DNA from: Hyalella azteca
Lineage: Eukaryota; Arthropoda; Malacostraca; Amphipoda; Hyalellidae
Assembly (NCBI RefSeq): GCF_000764305.2
Contig: NW_025944001.1
Location: 1-64,000 of the forward strand
DNA length: 64,000 bases
Direction: 5' to 3'
Positions 1 to 10,600 of the stretch are shown in pieces. The notes beneath the pieces were generated by a model. That model ran no database searches and was not told the DNA's origin. It saw nothing but the letters and a program-made list of their open reading frames with translations. Each line of letters begins with the position of its first letter. The stretch's first letter is position 1. The position numbers and the translations under genes were made by a program.

Positions 1-119
1 AAATGTAGCTCTCACAGGCGCCGGAACTACGCGCTACATCGCATAGTTCAGGTGGCTATGAGCTCGTGTGCTTGGGTACTCAAATGTAGCTCTCACAGCC
101 ATCGGAACTACGTGCTACA
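1..119. repeat. direct repeat at the window edge
   Basis: The 38-base block at 1-39 recurs at 82-119 with a few changes; both copies start AAATGTAGCTCTCACAG and end CGCTACA or TGCTACA. The left copy is cut by the window edge, so I cannot tell whether this is an array or the end of a transposon. Confidence 0.6.
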
Positions 120-2968
120 ACACAGAGTTACGATCGTAGCGTGTAGATCAATACGGCGCATCGGCCATATCGATCGTAAATCGTGATATATGGAGAAGCA
201 TAATTGGCGACCGGCGTCCAGTGGTGTCCAGTGGCATCCTCCTCGGCGTCTTTGGTGCATGAAATCGGCGTCCTCGACCTATGTTGTGCCATGCTCTACA
301 GTCTGGGACACGACATAAACTTTTTTCCTAATTCTGCTGTTGTAGACTCGTAGGCTCAAGCCTAATTGCATTGCAGGTACAAAAATTAGTAAATTAGTTA
401 GGAAAGTAAAATATCCAGTTGGAACATAAACCACATTTTTTGAAAATCTACCCCAATGAAAGTGACAGTGAAACAAAAGTTTTTACCCATGATTTTGGTA
501 AACTTCTGCCTAATATTCCAAATGAGCATAATCATAACATCACACTGTCATGTGTCATCTATGGCCAAATTTCATATTTTATTAGGTAAAAACAAAACAT
601 TCTAGCTATTATTCTAGGTCCTCTAGGAGAACAAGGAGAAAGTGATCAAAACAGCTTAACAGCATAGCGAATTTGATAATAAAATAATAAATTGTAAATT
701 AGTTTTGTAATGGTATATGTAGTTGCAGACAGCAAGTTTCACAACAAAAAGTGGCAAAATTTTATCCCAATAAAAAATTCAAAACTTAGAACAACTTTCT
801 TTTATTCAAGTTGATACGGCAAACATCTTTTAGCCTACTTCGTTTAGGTCGCATTTATAAACGGTAAGGAATATACACAAACAACTGACAAAGTGTCCAA
901 GTGCATTTATTATAAGGCACCAATTTCACTGAATATACATTAATAATAATACTCACGTTTAGAATGTTTTTTTTTCGGGCACGGAGACACTGACACCCGA
1001 ATAACACGCTCGCTCCCACGTTTATGCGTTTTTTTTATTATCGTCATTCAACTAGTAGTGCGGAAAATTGCTAACGCGGATAGCAGCTATTCCACACAAT
1101 CTTATCTCCTACAAAAACACGACAGGTAAATGAAATTTAACACTGTGATAGTTAAATAGCCTAAAAACTTGTTGTACTCTTCTTTTTTGCAATGCGTTTC
1201 CTCTGATGATCCCGTGAAGCACTGTGCATTAAATTTACGAAAAGATTCTGGCATGCTTCACGATAGAGCATCAGTTTAAACAATTTCAAGGACATAAATT
1301 TGTTTAAAGCATATAGTGCCTTGCACTGAGGCAGCTGACAGGTCTCTATTGACCTTATGAAGGCTGGCAGGCGCAAGCAGTTACGAGTTTCTAGGTCAGC
1401 AGGTCAGTTCTATTATCTCGTACCGGAGAAAGTGAAGGACCAGCAAAATAGATCACTTATAAAAAATATCTTTAGCGCTACTATTTGTGGTTTCTGGCGA
1501 TGTAGCATGCAAAGTTTAACGCTCATGTCAAACAGCTTTTACACGATACTTTTTACTATCATTTTCTTATGCTGTCCTCTGCACGAGGAGCTCGAAGTCT
1601 TGTTTTGTTGTTGTTGCCATCTTGAAGGCGAGGAAGTATTCCCAGGATGACCACTTGTTACACCTGGACTCAGCAAAGTTTACTTGGGAAGTATCGGTAT
1701 TGTTTCAATGACTCGTGGAGATTTAATCAGGTATAGTCATATTTTGCCACCAACCTGCACTTCTTCCGGACGGAGATCGTTTCAAAGTGTGATTTGAAAC
1801 ATAGGAAATTCATTATATAAAAGAAAATGCAACAAACTATCTGAATGCCTTTTTGTTTGATTCATGCCTCTCGCAACAACACATCCCGCCAGGTGCATTT
1901 CGCCACGCCACGTGCGTCTCTCTAGGCCCAGGTGCTTACGCTACCACACGCACCTACCACCTCGTCATCCAGAGTGCTCCGATCTCTTAGTTCCGTAAAC
2001 GCCATATCAAGCAGGTCACGTGGGCTTAATATTGCTTGGTTCCAGATAAGTCAACTGCTAATTTTAGCCAACCATTTCTATCCCACCAATTATTTCATTT
2101 TCAATTGTCTCATTCGAATTTTAAATGCATATGCCCTGGTTGTGAACTTCTTTTGCCACTATAAATCTTGATGGATTACTCTATCATTTCAATCCCTGGC
2201 CGAAAATATATTCTCTAAATTTGAGTAATGCGAATTAAATATGGACGGCACACGACAACAAAGGTAGCAGCATGGCAGAATTAATTCAAATAATTTAATT
2301 AATTCAACCATGGGTAGCAGGTTCTTGAGAATTCATCAATTTAACAATCTTTTTCTCTTGATTCTAGGTATCGAGAAAAAAAATTTAATTTGATAAAATA
2401 AGGAAATAAGTTCAGCCCGGAAGGAGTTTAACACATTCGCCTCCTGATATATGGAATATATTTTTTTATATCTCCTCTGTATACACTGCCTGCCAACATC
2501 ACTAGCTTAGGGATAGCGGCAACGCGTGACTTTGATTCCATCGCGATATTTCTCTCTTGATGAGCATAAAACCACCACAATATCCATTATTTTTTTCAGC
2601 GAATGAAAAAAGAAAAGTATAACTTGGTCAACAAGAAGGCTGCTATAACAGTAAATAATTCAAGACATACGTTCTTAATACTTGTCGAAAAATGCAAACA
2701 GATGAACAAATTACTGGCAAATAATCAAAGAAAATGTATCAAATGCACAACAAAATTACTACATATTTTTGATAGGCCATTATAAAATGTCAGGTGACAA
2801 TGTTGATACCATTCGTCCCTGGATATTCCTGACCGATCTCTTCCTTGTTGAAGATAATATCCTTCACTGCGATATGTTGATAAACATTTCCTTGTATAAG
2901 CCTTCCCTGTTTATCAAGTCATGGCCTTGGTGACGTCAAATAGCGAAGCTATATATAGATAGTATATA
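120..2968. other. no assignable gene
   Basis: AT-rich sequence with only short open frames. One modest coding-like stretch is on the minus strand at about 1925-2030, roughly 30 codons and GC-richer than its surroundings, ending in a stop. I could not relate it to any family. No RNA gene or transposon end was recognised. Confidence 0.4.
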
Positions 2969-3225
2969 ATGCTTGATAGTCATCAAGCATTTACGCTTTT
3001 AAAGAATTGTTTCGCTCTACCTAAACTCCAGTACGTCCTACGTGCGTCTCCTGCATATACGCGGGTAGGTGTTTTGGAGCGGTTCGATGAGGTGTTGGTT
3101 TCTGCCCTCTCGACCATCACCAATGTCAGCTTCGAGCGCGAATCTCTTGAACAAGCTGTGTTGCCGGTCCGGCTGGGAGGCCTGGGTATCCGTATGTCAA
3201 AGGACATCGCGCTCCCTGACATTGA
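2969..3225 (+). pseudogene. non-LTR retrotransposon reverse transcriptase, C-terminal fragment
   Basis: About 85 codons resemble the region after the RT palm in arthropod non-LTR elements. They begin with LDSHQAFTLLKNCFALPKLQ, pass through a stretch ending in FDEVLVSALSTITNV, and finish with LPVRLGGLGIR and KDIALP. No catalytic motif is present, and the match ends shortly before an A/T-rich run at 3264-3330. This is a 5'- and 3'-truncated dead copy. The family (CR1, Nimb or similar) is not resolved. Confidence 0.75.
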
Positions 3226-3253
3226 CATGAAACCATTCCCTGTTTTTAATTAA

Positions 3254-3606
3254 TAAAATCAATTCCTTTTTTTTTTGTTGGAATGGTGAGTGTGGGAGGC
3301 CTTTAAAAAAAAAACAAAAAAAAAACAAAAAAAAAGAGTATATAAGCTCTGTTTCAGGCGATTAATTTCAGTCTTGGGCCGAGAACAGTCGTGTGTAAGC
3401 CCGTACTCCTGCCCATATCAATCAGGACAGTAACCCTAAATTAACGTCAGAGTAGAAGACCATATACTCTAGACATATCCTTATCTCAACTGGATGCCGA
3501 AGACATCAATGTTACAGCTCCAATTTATGAACTTAGATTATCCGTAACTGTAAGCCGAACTTTAATCTTAAATAATATTATATTCTCATTTACGCTGTTG
3601 TTGTTG
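3254..3606. other. A/T homopolymer-rich spacer
   Basis: It contains a poly-T run and then interrupted poly-A runs at about 3267-3335, followed by unremarkable AT-rich sequence. The A runs could be the tail of the plus-strand RT relic, but no target duplication was found. Confidence 0.45.
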
Positions 3607-3890
3607 TTAATTGCCCGGGACCGCTGCTCGGCGGCGCCCACGAAGAGGCGGCGGCTCCGGGCGAGGAGGGGGGAGCGGAGGTTCCACTCCAAGGATGTCG
3701 GCGAAGGATGGGAGCGACGAGAGGAAAGCCGCAGTTGGCCCAGGGTTAGACCAGAGGTCCAGTGGGGTCAGCGAGGTGGGATGCGAAGGGCAGTTGAAGA
3801 GGTGATGGGTGGTGTGGTCTATAGCGCCGCACTCAGGGCAGAGTGGGTTGTTGGCTGCAGATGCTAACGCTGCTTCTTTCGAGCCAGCTT
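3607..3890 (-). pseudogene. non-LTR retrotransposon ORF2 C-terminus with zinc-binding motif
   Basis: Read on the minus strand, an open frame of about 90 codons contains NPLCPECGAIDHTTHHLFNC followed by PSHPTSLTPLDLW and a GC-rich proline/arginine tail, ending at TAA (3607-3609). The Cx2C...H...C pattern followed by PSHPT and DLW is typical of the extreme C-terminus of several arthropod non-LTR ORF2 proteins. It lies opposite the RT fragment at 2969, so the two are separate insertions. No other element domain is present. Confidence 0.75.
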
Positions 3891-4098
3891 CAGCGGGCTG
3901 GACATCTGAGACCTTCCGCCCCTTGTGGGTGATGAATAATTGAGACCTTCTACCTCTATGGTGATGTTCATCTTGACTTTCGGTGCGAGATAGCTAAATA
4001 GCTGAAGCGCTAGTAAACATTTGGCCACTAAACTAACTCTCGAACAGTGGCGCACGTCCTCCTACCGCTTACAAAAACTTAATTAAACGTGTTCGAGA

Positions 4099-4363
4099 CC
4101 GCCACCGGTGGCCCAGTGGTTAAAGTTCAGAGTACCAGGATTGGCGCAGAGAGGCGCGGGTTCGATCCCAGCTCTGTGCGCCAGTTTCTGGTCAGAATCG
4201 GCAAGGAGGCCGGGCGGTTAAGCACAGCAGAATTTAAGAAGTGAGTTGCGAGTTTGAGACCGCAAAATACTGTGAATGTTCTGCGAAGTTAAGAATCGGC
4301 GACAGGCCTACGGCCTACTAAACGCTGAAACCGATATTATTATTATTATTTTTATTATTATAC
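4099..4363 (+). mobile_element. tRNA-derived SINE with LINE-like 3' tail
   Basis: The head looks tRNA-like: a box A match at 4108-4120 (GTGGCCCAGTGGT) and a box B match at 4158-4170 (GGGTTCGATCCCA), correctly spaced for RNA polymerase III. A tRNA-unrelated body follows, and the element ends in an ATT microsatellite (about 4335-4363). The segment at 4291-4333 is nearly the same as the reverse complement of the LINE tails at 37921 and 44081, as expected for a SINE mobilised by that LINE. No clear target duplication was seen. Confidence 0.85.
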
Positions 4364-7179
4364 TATAGTATATACCAAGGCGACTGCAGCTTCGTGTGAT
4401 ACGTTGGCGGTTGCCATGCCTAAATCACTGGCAGTTGCCACGCCTAAATCACACCGCTTTCACGGAATTTTTTTTATTCTTTTTCGCTCTAGTCCCAACT
4501 TCCGAGAGATTAATTTTAAAAAGATTAATTTTAGAGATTAATTTATTAATTTTAAAAACAAAAATATCCTCGAGAGTCGATAGAGCGACAAGAGTTATAA
4601 TCTCGGCCGCTGAAAATGTATCGAGTTGGACAGACGTCGCACCATGGATCAAGTTGAAAAGTATATTATAAGAAATACTAATGTATTAAATAAAAATTAA
4701 TCTATCTAATCGTAAAATTAGTTAACTAAAATATTGACACTTGTTTGAGTTCAATTTGCACTATGATCGAAAATGTCAGCTAAAAATAAATTCCTCACTT
4801 TTCAGTTGAAGCAGGCGATAAACGCATGGCAGGGCATTATTAGTTTCCGCTATTATAGAGGCCGATGACAGAACCGATTCCTCATTACGCCCATGGCATG
4901 CAATAACGAAAGATATGAAACGAAGCGAAAAACAAAAACCGACAAGGAGAAACGTTAGTCGAATTAAAGTAGAACTTAGCTAAATAGAAAGTTTCAGAAC
5001 TAAAGTTCAGAAGTGTGGTTAGTAATCCAATCGTAATTTTTAAAGCATATGCAACTCAACATTACATAAAAAGGAACGTTTCAATGTATAAAGTAAAATG
5101 GCGTAGACACCACCATGATAATAGGCATGACATCCGATGGTCAGGCCATCATTCTGTCATGTCATGTGATACAATTCTCCCGCTCAATATATGATCAAGG
5201 CTTTTAATGAGGCTCGAACATTTGCAGATGTTATAATGAGTCAGCGACAGCCTTGAGTATAAGGAGATGAAGGCATGAAGTGAAGCGTATGAACGAAGCC
5301 ATGCGAGCACAGAGACGTCCGTATCACTAAGAGGCTTGCACCGAAGCACGTTACTTTATTGAGACATAATAATAACAAAAATTCCGCATTAAATACTACA
5401 AGCTACTTTCTGCTCAAGTTAAATAAACAATGGCATGCACAAAACCATAAGTAACACTAAAATAATTAGACTAATATAGAAATGTTTACGACCTGAAAAT
5501 ATAATTTTGCAAAATGAAACCCGGGCCTAATTTATTCTATCACTGGCATAGTTTATTCATGTTGTCTGTAATCAAACAACACGATGTACATTGAAACACC
5601 AAGATCAAATAAGCATGAATATTAGTTCATCCACCGCTATAGTTCAGAGAGCTCATCTCTGACTCACTGCATGCGTTTTAACAAAAATACAGCATATAAA
5701 TTAAATGAGGAAGATTGATGACGTGAAAACTAACTTGTACATTATCAAATGACTGGATTGAATAAAAAAATGTATGCGTCAAAAATTTCTCCGTAAATGA
5801 CAGACACAGAAATACAATCTCCGTCGAAACATAGCACATGAGGGAAATTATTAATATACTCGTAGATGCAAATGAAAATACAAAATTTGGGCCTATAGTC
5901 GGGCGTTTGTGCACGACTGATGATGATACTCAAGGGAGGCAGGTCCTTCCGTAGGTACTGTCTGTCCTTGTCATCTTCCGCATTCTTGATGAATAATTTT
6001 TTAGCTGAGCGAATGCGTTACGATCAAGAAGCTAGAGCTGAAAATGAAGTAGTCTAAAACTGGAGATAACTGCTATTGTAATGAATAATTTCAATCCTCA
6101 AATAGTTGATAGTTGCCGACACTTCTATTCTATTCTGCTCTCAATCGTAAATTATTAATCAAGAAAGTAGAAGATAACAAGAGCAAAAGCTGACGAGACG
6201 CACGTAGCTACAACACCATAGAAATAAAAAGCAAAGAAGTGACCCGAACAGAAACAGTGACACTTGTACACAAACTGGTTTACATGAGACGTCGCTCGCA
6301 CGCACTGGGGATGAACTAGAACGCACCTAGCACGAGCTAGGAGGCCTGTGCTAAAGATCCAGTCGACAAACATTTTACGACGTGTGTGATATTTGGAGCT
6401 TCCAAAAAGCACAGACGATGAGAGCAGCACTTCTTCTTAGGTTAAATAAATCAGTTATCGTGAGACGATTGCTTATGTAATATTAAGGCTATCGACGTAA
6501 TAAATAATTCTATTAAATTTTGGCCACATATCTGCATATAATGTTTCTGTAAAGATATATTAATACCTACATGATAGACGAAACGAATCTAGGGTTTGGT
6601 AAACCACTTCAGAAAATCACAGAATCTTTCCTTTTTTCAATATTTCAGATCAGTGAGCATATGCATCTCAAAAACTGCATGTAAAATAAACCGGAAAAAA
6701 CAGCATATAAGATTGTCTAAAAGAAACTCAAACAATACATTTTTCCTAAGATAGACAGAAAATACTGGAGTTTCGAGCCACGCAGAGACCGAGATACTAA
6801 CGAGTTCTCCACAGGAGTGTTTGTGGGTTTGTGGCCACGAGGCGTCATGTTCACGCTCACTTTTGCCACCACGAGACTACACCAGACGTCCATGCCATGG
6901 ACATTGAAAACGCTATTCAATTAAGATAGCAACGAGCAGGAAATTCTAGTTAATATTAATTACTCATAGATAATTAAAGTCCAAATATCAGTTAGGACAA
7001 GATCGATTGAGAAGTGCAAGGTCGCGACATTAACATAAGAGATTAATTTTTCCATTTCTAGGCATTAATATCAAGGTCGCGATCTTACATATCAACACGG
7101 ATTGCTGCACAAAATCTTCATTCGCTGCAAGACACAGCGTAGCAAATGGATATACTTACAACAGCTGAGAATGGAGCAA
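4364..7179. other. no assignable gene
   Basis: AT-rich sequence, with short chance open frames on both strands and nothing that resembles a known protein, RNA or transposon end. It lies downstream of the MAEA gene. Confidence 0.45.
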
Positions 7180-7315
7180 ACGGGTAATCAGGAGAGCAGA
7201 GTAGACGGGTAATCAGGAGCAGAGTAGACAGGTAATCAGGGGCAGAGTAGACAGGTAATCAGGAGCAGAGTAGACAGGTAATCAGGAGCAGAGTAGACAG
7301 GTAATCAGGAGCAGA
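7180..7315. repeat. 23-bp minisatellite downstream of MAEA
   Basis: About six imperfect copies of a 23-base unit containing AATCAGGAGCAGAGTAGAC. The array stops at the N at 7316 and a different array starts on the other side, so the boundary is an assembly gap. Confidence 0.85.
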
Positions 7316-7316
7316 N
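7316..7316. other. single-N assembly gap
   Basis: One N separates the 23-bp array from the 33-bp array. A lone N between two unrelated tandem arrays is typical of a scaffold gap of unknown size, so the 3' end of the MAEA transcript may be incomplete here. Confidence 0.85.
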
Positions 7317-7506
7317 TGTAGGACATGTGTGATGGACCGTGTTCGCACGTGTAGGACATGTGTGATGGACCGTGTTCGCACGTGTAGGACATGTGTGATG
7401 GACCGTGTTCGCACGTGTAGGACATGTGTGATGGACCGTGTTCGCATGTGTAGGACATATGTGATGGACCGTGTTCGCACGTGTAGGACATGTGTGATGG
7501 ACGCAC
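7317..7506. repeat. 33-bp minisatellite just after the MAEA stop codon
   Basis: Copies begin at 7317, 7350, 7383, 7416, 7449 and 7482, an exact 33-base period containing GTAGGACATGTGTGATGGAC. The array ends about 6 bases from the MAEA stop codon, so it would be transcribed as proximal 3' UTR. Open frames across it on both strands are products of the repeat. Confidence 0.9.
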
Positions 7507-7511
7507 ACGCC

Positions 7512-7613
7512 CTACATCACGAACACTTTCTGAGCATCGCTGAGTTGGAATTTCGTTTCAGAGCGAGGACAGAAAACTTCACCGTTATTGGCGGCCGCCT
7601 GAGCCTCGAGAGC
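7512..7613 (-). CDS. MAEA: MAEA exon 8 (C-terminus)
   Basis: 33 codons and TAG (7512-7514). It encodes an alanine-rich start and then [20 protein letters not shown] and FVM, matching human [21 protein letters not shown] in order. The acceptor CTCCTTGCAG|GCT has a good pyrimidine tract. The linker before the CPR motif is two residues longer than in human. Confidence 0.94.
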   Translation of the reverse strand, partial: ALEAQAAANNGEVFCPRSETKFQLSDAQKVFVM

Positions 7614-10600
7614 CTGCAAGGAGAAACACAAGTCAATTTGATCCCAGGCGAATATGTTAGATACAAATTCCGTAGACAAAGGTTTCACATTATTATCATG
7701 AGAAAAGAATATTTTAAATCAACTGAGCAGTATTTCAGCGCCATATAAGTACCCTTTATAGCCTTTAAGCAGCATGAGAGGCAGGTTGTTCTCGTTCATC
7801 AAGGAATGTAGCCAAGATAATTAAGTAAAAGAGCTCACGTTAGAGCCATAGACGTATCCGTTAGGCAGCATGAGAGGCAGGTTGTTCTCGTTCATTAATA
7901 AATGTAGCCAAGATAATTAAGTAAAAGAGCTCACGTTCGAGCCATAGACGTATCCATTAGGCAGCATGAGAGGCAAATTGTTCTCGTTCATGGTCTCGCC
8001 GCTGAGGAAGCAGACGAGGCGAGACTGCGAGCAGTGGGCGTAGGGCAGCTCCTTGGCGAGGCTGTTCAGTGTCGGCACGCACACCGGACAGTCGGGATTG
8101 AAGCTTTCCTTGTTCTGGACAACATCGAACACAATTAAATCTCGTCATGCTTACTTACTAGGAACGTTTATGCTAATATCACTGGATAAAAATGTAGCTG
8201 TAAGTCGAATTATGAAATGAAGCATTCACTTGAATTATGGGCATTTATGCAATGAAGCTTACTGATTGTTGCTTCCTTCTCTGTTAGAGCTTAGGAAAAT
8301 ATTTCTGCAGTATTGGTTTTGACGCGGGCGAATGGTAAATGCTTCTTATAATGCAAATTTGAACTTAACAAGACAAAGAAATGATATATAGAAAGTATCA
8401 TAAAATTCAGGGTCATCTGCTAAAAACTCGACTCTAGTACGGTCGCAATAGCTCTTTTGCGCAACAAATTTAATATACTTGATAATTTTTGATATACTGA
8501 CCCTTTTTTCATTGAGATCATCTTTGGAACAATTATTAACTTCACTACCAAACCCAGGAGATGATGTTTCTCAAATCAATTTGAGACGCTTAGTACTGAG
8601 CGTCATACAGTGATGAGATACCGTAATTTCCAATTGTGCTACAGTCTCCTTGTTCCTCTCACAAAACTTGCTCCGCTCACAAAACTCTCAACTCAAAAAA
8701 CTTGCTCCTCTCACAAAACCTGCTTCTCTCACAAAACTTTCTAGTCCCACTCGACCTGGCCCTCCTACAATGCTCGTACCACCTACAAATTTTGTCCCAC
8801 CCACGAAACCTGCTCCTCACATAGAAGTTACCCGTACTTCTTCCACAAATCTTGTTCCTCCCACGAAACTTGCTTTTCTCACAAGACCTGTTTCTCCCAC
8901 ACAGATTTCAGGCTCAGTAGGCAATGTTTTCTCCCAATTTCATCAATTTGTAGCACTTAAATTTAATAATGAAATAGATTGGTGGAATATGTGACGGATT
9001 TATAAGTTTTCTCCCAATCTCATCAAATTGTAGCGCTTAAATTTAATAATGAAATAGATTGGTTGGAATATCTGACGGATTTATAAGTTTTCTTCCAATC
9101 TCATCAAATTGTAGCGCTTAAATTTAATAATGAAATAGATTGGTGGAATATCTGACGGATTTATAAGTTTTCTTCCAATCTCATCAAATTGTAGCGCTTA
9201 AATTTAATAATGAAATAGATTGGTTGGAATATCTGACTGATTTATAAGTTTTCTTCTAATCTCATCAAATTGTAGTTCTTAAATTTAATAATGAAATAGA
9301 TTTGTGGAATATGTGACGGATTTATAAGTTTTCTCCCAATTTCATCAATTTGTAGCACTTAAATTTAATAATGAAATAGATTGGTGGAATATCTGACGGA
9401 TTTATAGCACTGAGGTGTCTTGAGGGCAGAAAGGCCGGCCTGCACGACGACGGTGAAGGTGGCCTGCAGGCTGAGGTGGTACAGACGCAGGTTCTCGTCT
9501 CTGAACTGCTGGATGAGATCCTGCCAGCGGCTGTCACTCAGCAGCACCTGGTACTCGGGGATCTCTGCAACCAGTCGCAACCATCAACTTATTTCTTAAC
9601 AAAATAAAATTATGCTTACAATAAAACATACTTTGGCAGTGAGTGAGCTCAAAATACTTTTACGCGAGTATTCGTTGTATTCTTTACAACATTGGCAATA
9701 TACCTATACCTTTCATACCCAAACGTCTCATCTTCTAATATTGCTTTATTTTCCATAGAAACGTCTATATTACCCAGGGCAATAATCATCCCCGTGATGG
9801 TTTAGGCAAATTTAAAAGCTATGTCTCAATTGAAATACAAAGGTGTTGGATATAATGTCTCATCGAATATAAATTGGTCACTTAATAGTGAGCTTCATAA
9901 GACAGAGGAGAGCAGCGAAACTCAGGTATAAGGTCGATGAAGTATGCAAGGTCTAAATGGTGATGCCTCTACCTCTTTTTCACGAAAATTTTGCCCTCAT
10001 ACATCATTATAATAATTTAGATCTGCTCTAAACTACTAGCACAATGAGAGGTATAATAGTAAACGTGTGATACTATTATACTACTAAATTTTGTCAGGTG
10101 TCACTAACTTGTATCACGTGTCACTAACCTATATCACGTGTCACTAACTTGTGTCACGTGTCACTAACTTGTGTCACGTGTCACTAACTTGTGTCACTTG
10201 TCACTAACCTATGTGTCACGTGTCACTAACTTGTGTCACGTGTCACTAACTTGTGTCACGTGTCACTAACCTGTGTCACTTGTCACTAACCCGTGTCACG
10301 TGTCACTAACCCGTGTCACGTGTCACTAACACGTGTCACTTGTCACTAACCCGTGTCACTTGTCACTAACTTGTGTCACGTGTCACTAACCCGTGTCACG
10401 TGTCACTTGTCACTAACCTGTGTCACGTATCACTAACTTGTGTCAGCAGGGAAGGCGAGCAGGGCCATGCACTGAGGTATGGAGGGCAGCTGCTTGCAGT
10501 CCTGGGCGCTGAAGTATTTACGCGCGTGCCTGCTCGCCAGGTGCACATAACACACGATTTATACCATTAATTACATTGAATTATCGTCGCATTAGAACAC

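Noticed and set aside
4108..4180. Functional tRNA gene
   Set aside because: Boxes A and B are present, but the head does not form a proper acceptor stem, and a long body plus ATT tail follows. It is a SINE.
7329..7748. 139-codon plus-strand protein
   Set aside because: First half is the 33-bp array, second half is antisense to MAEA exon 8 and intron 7.
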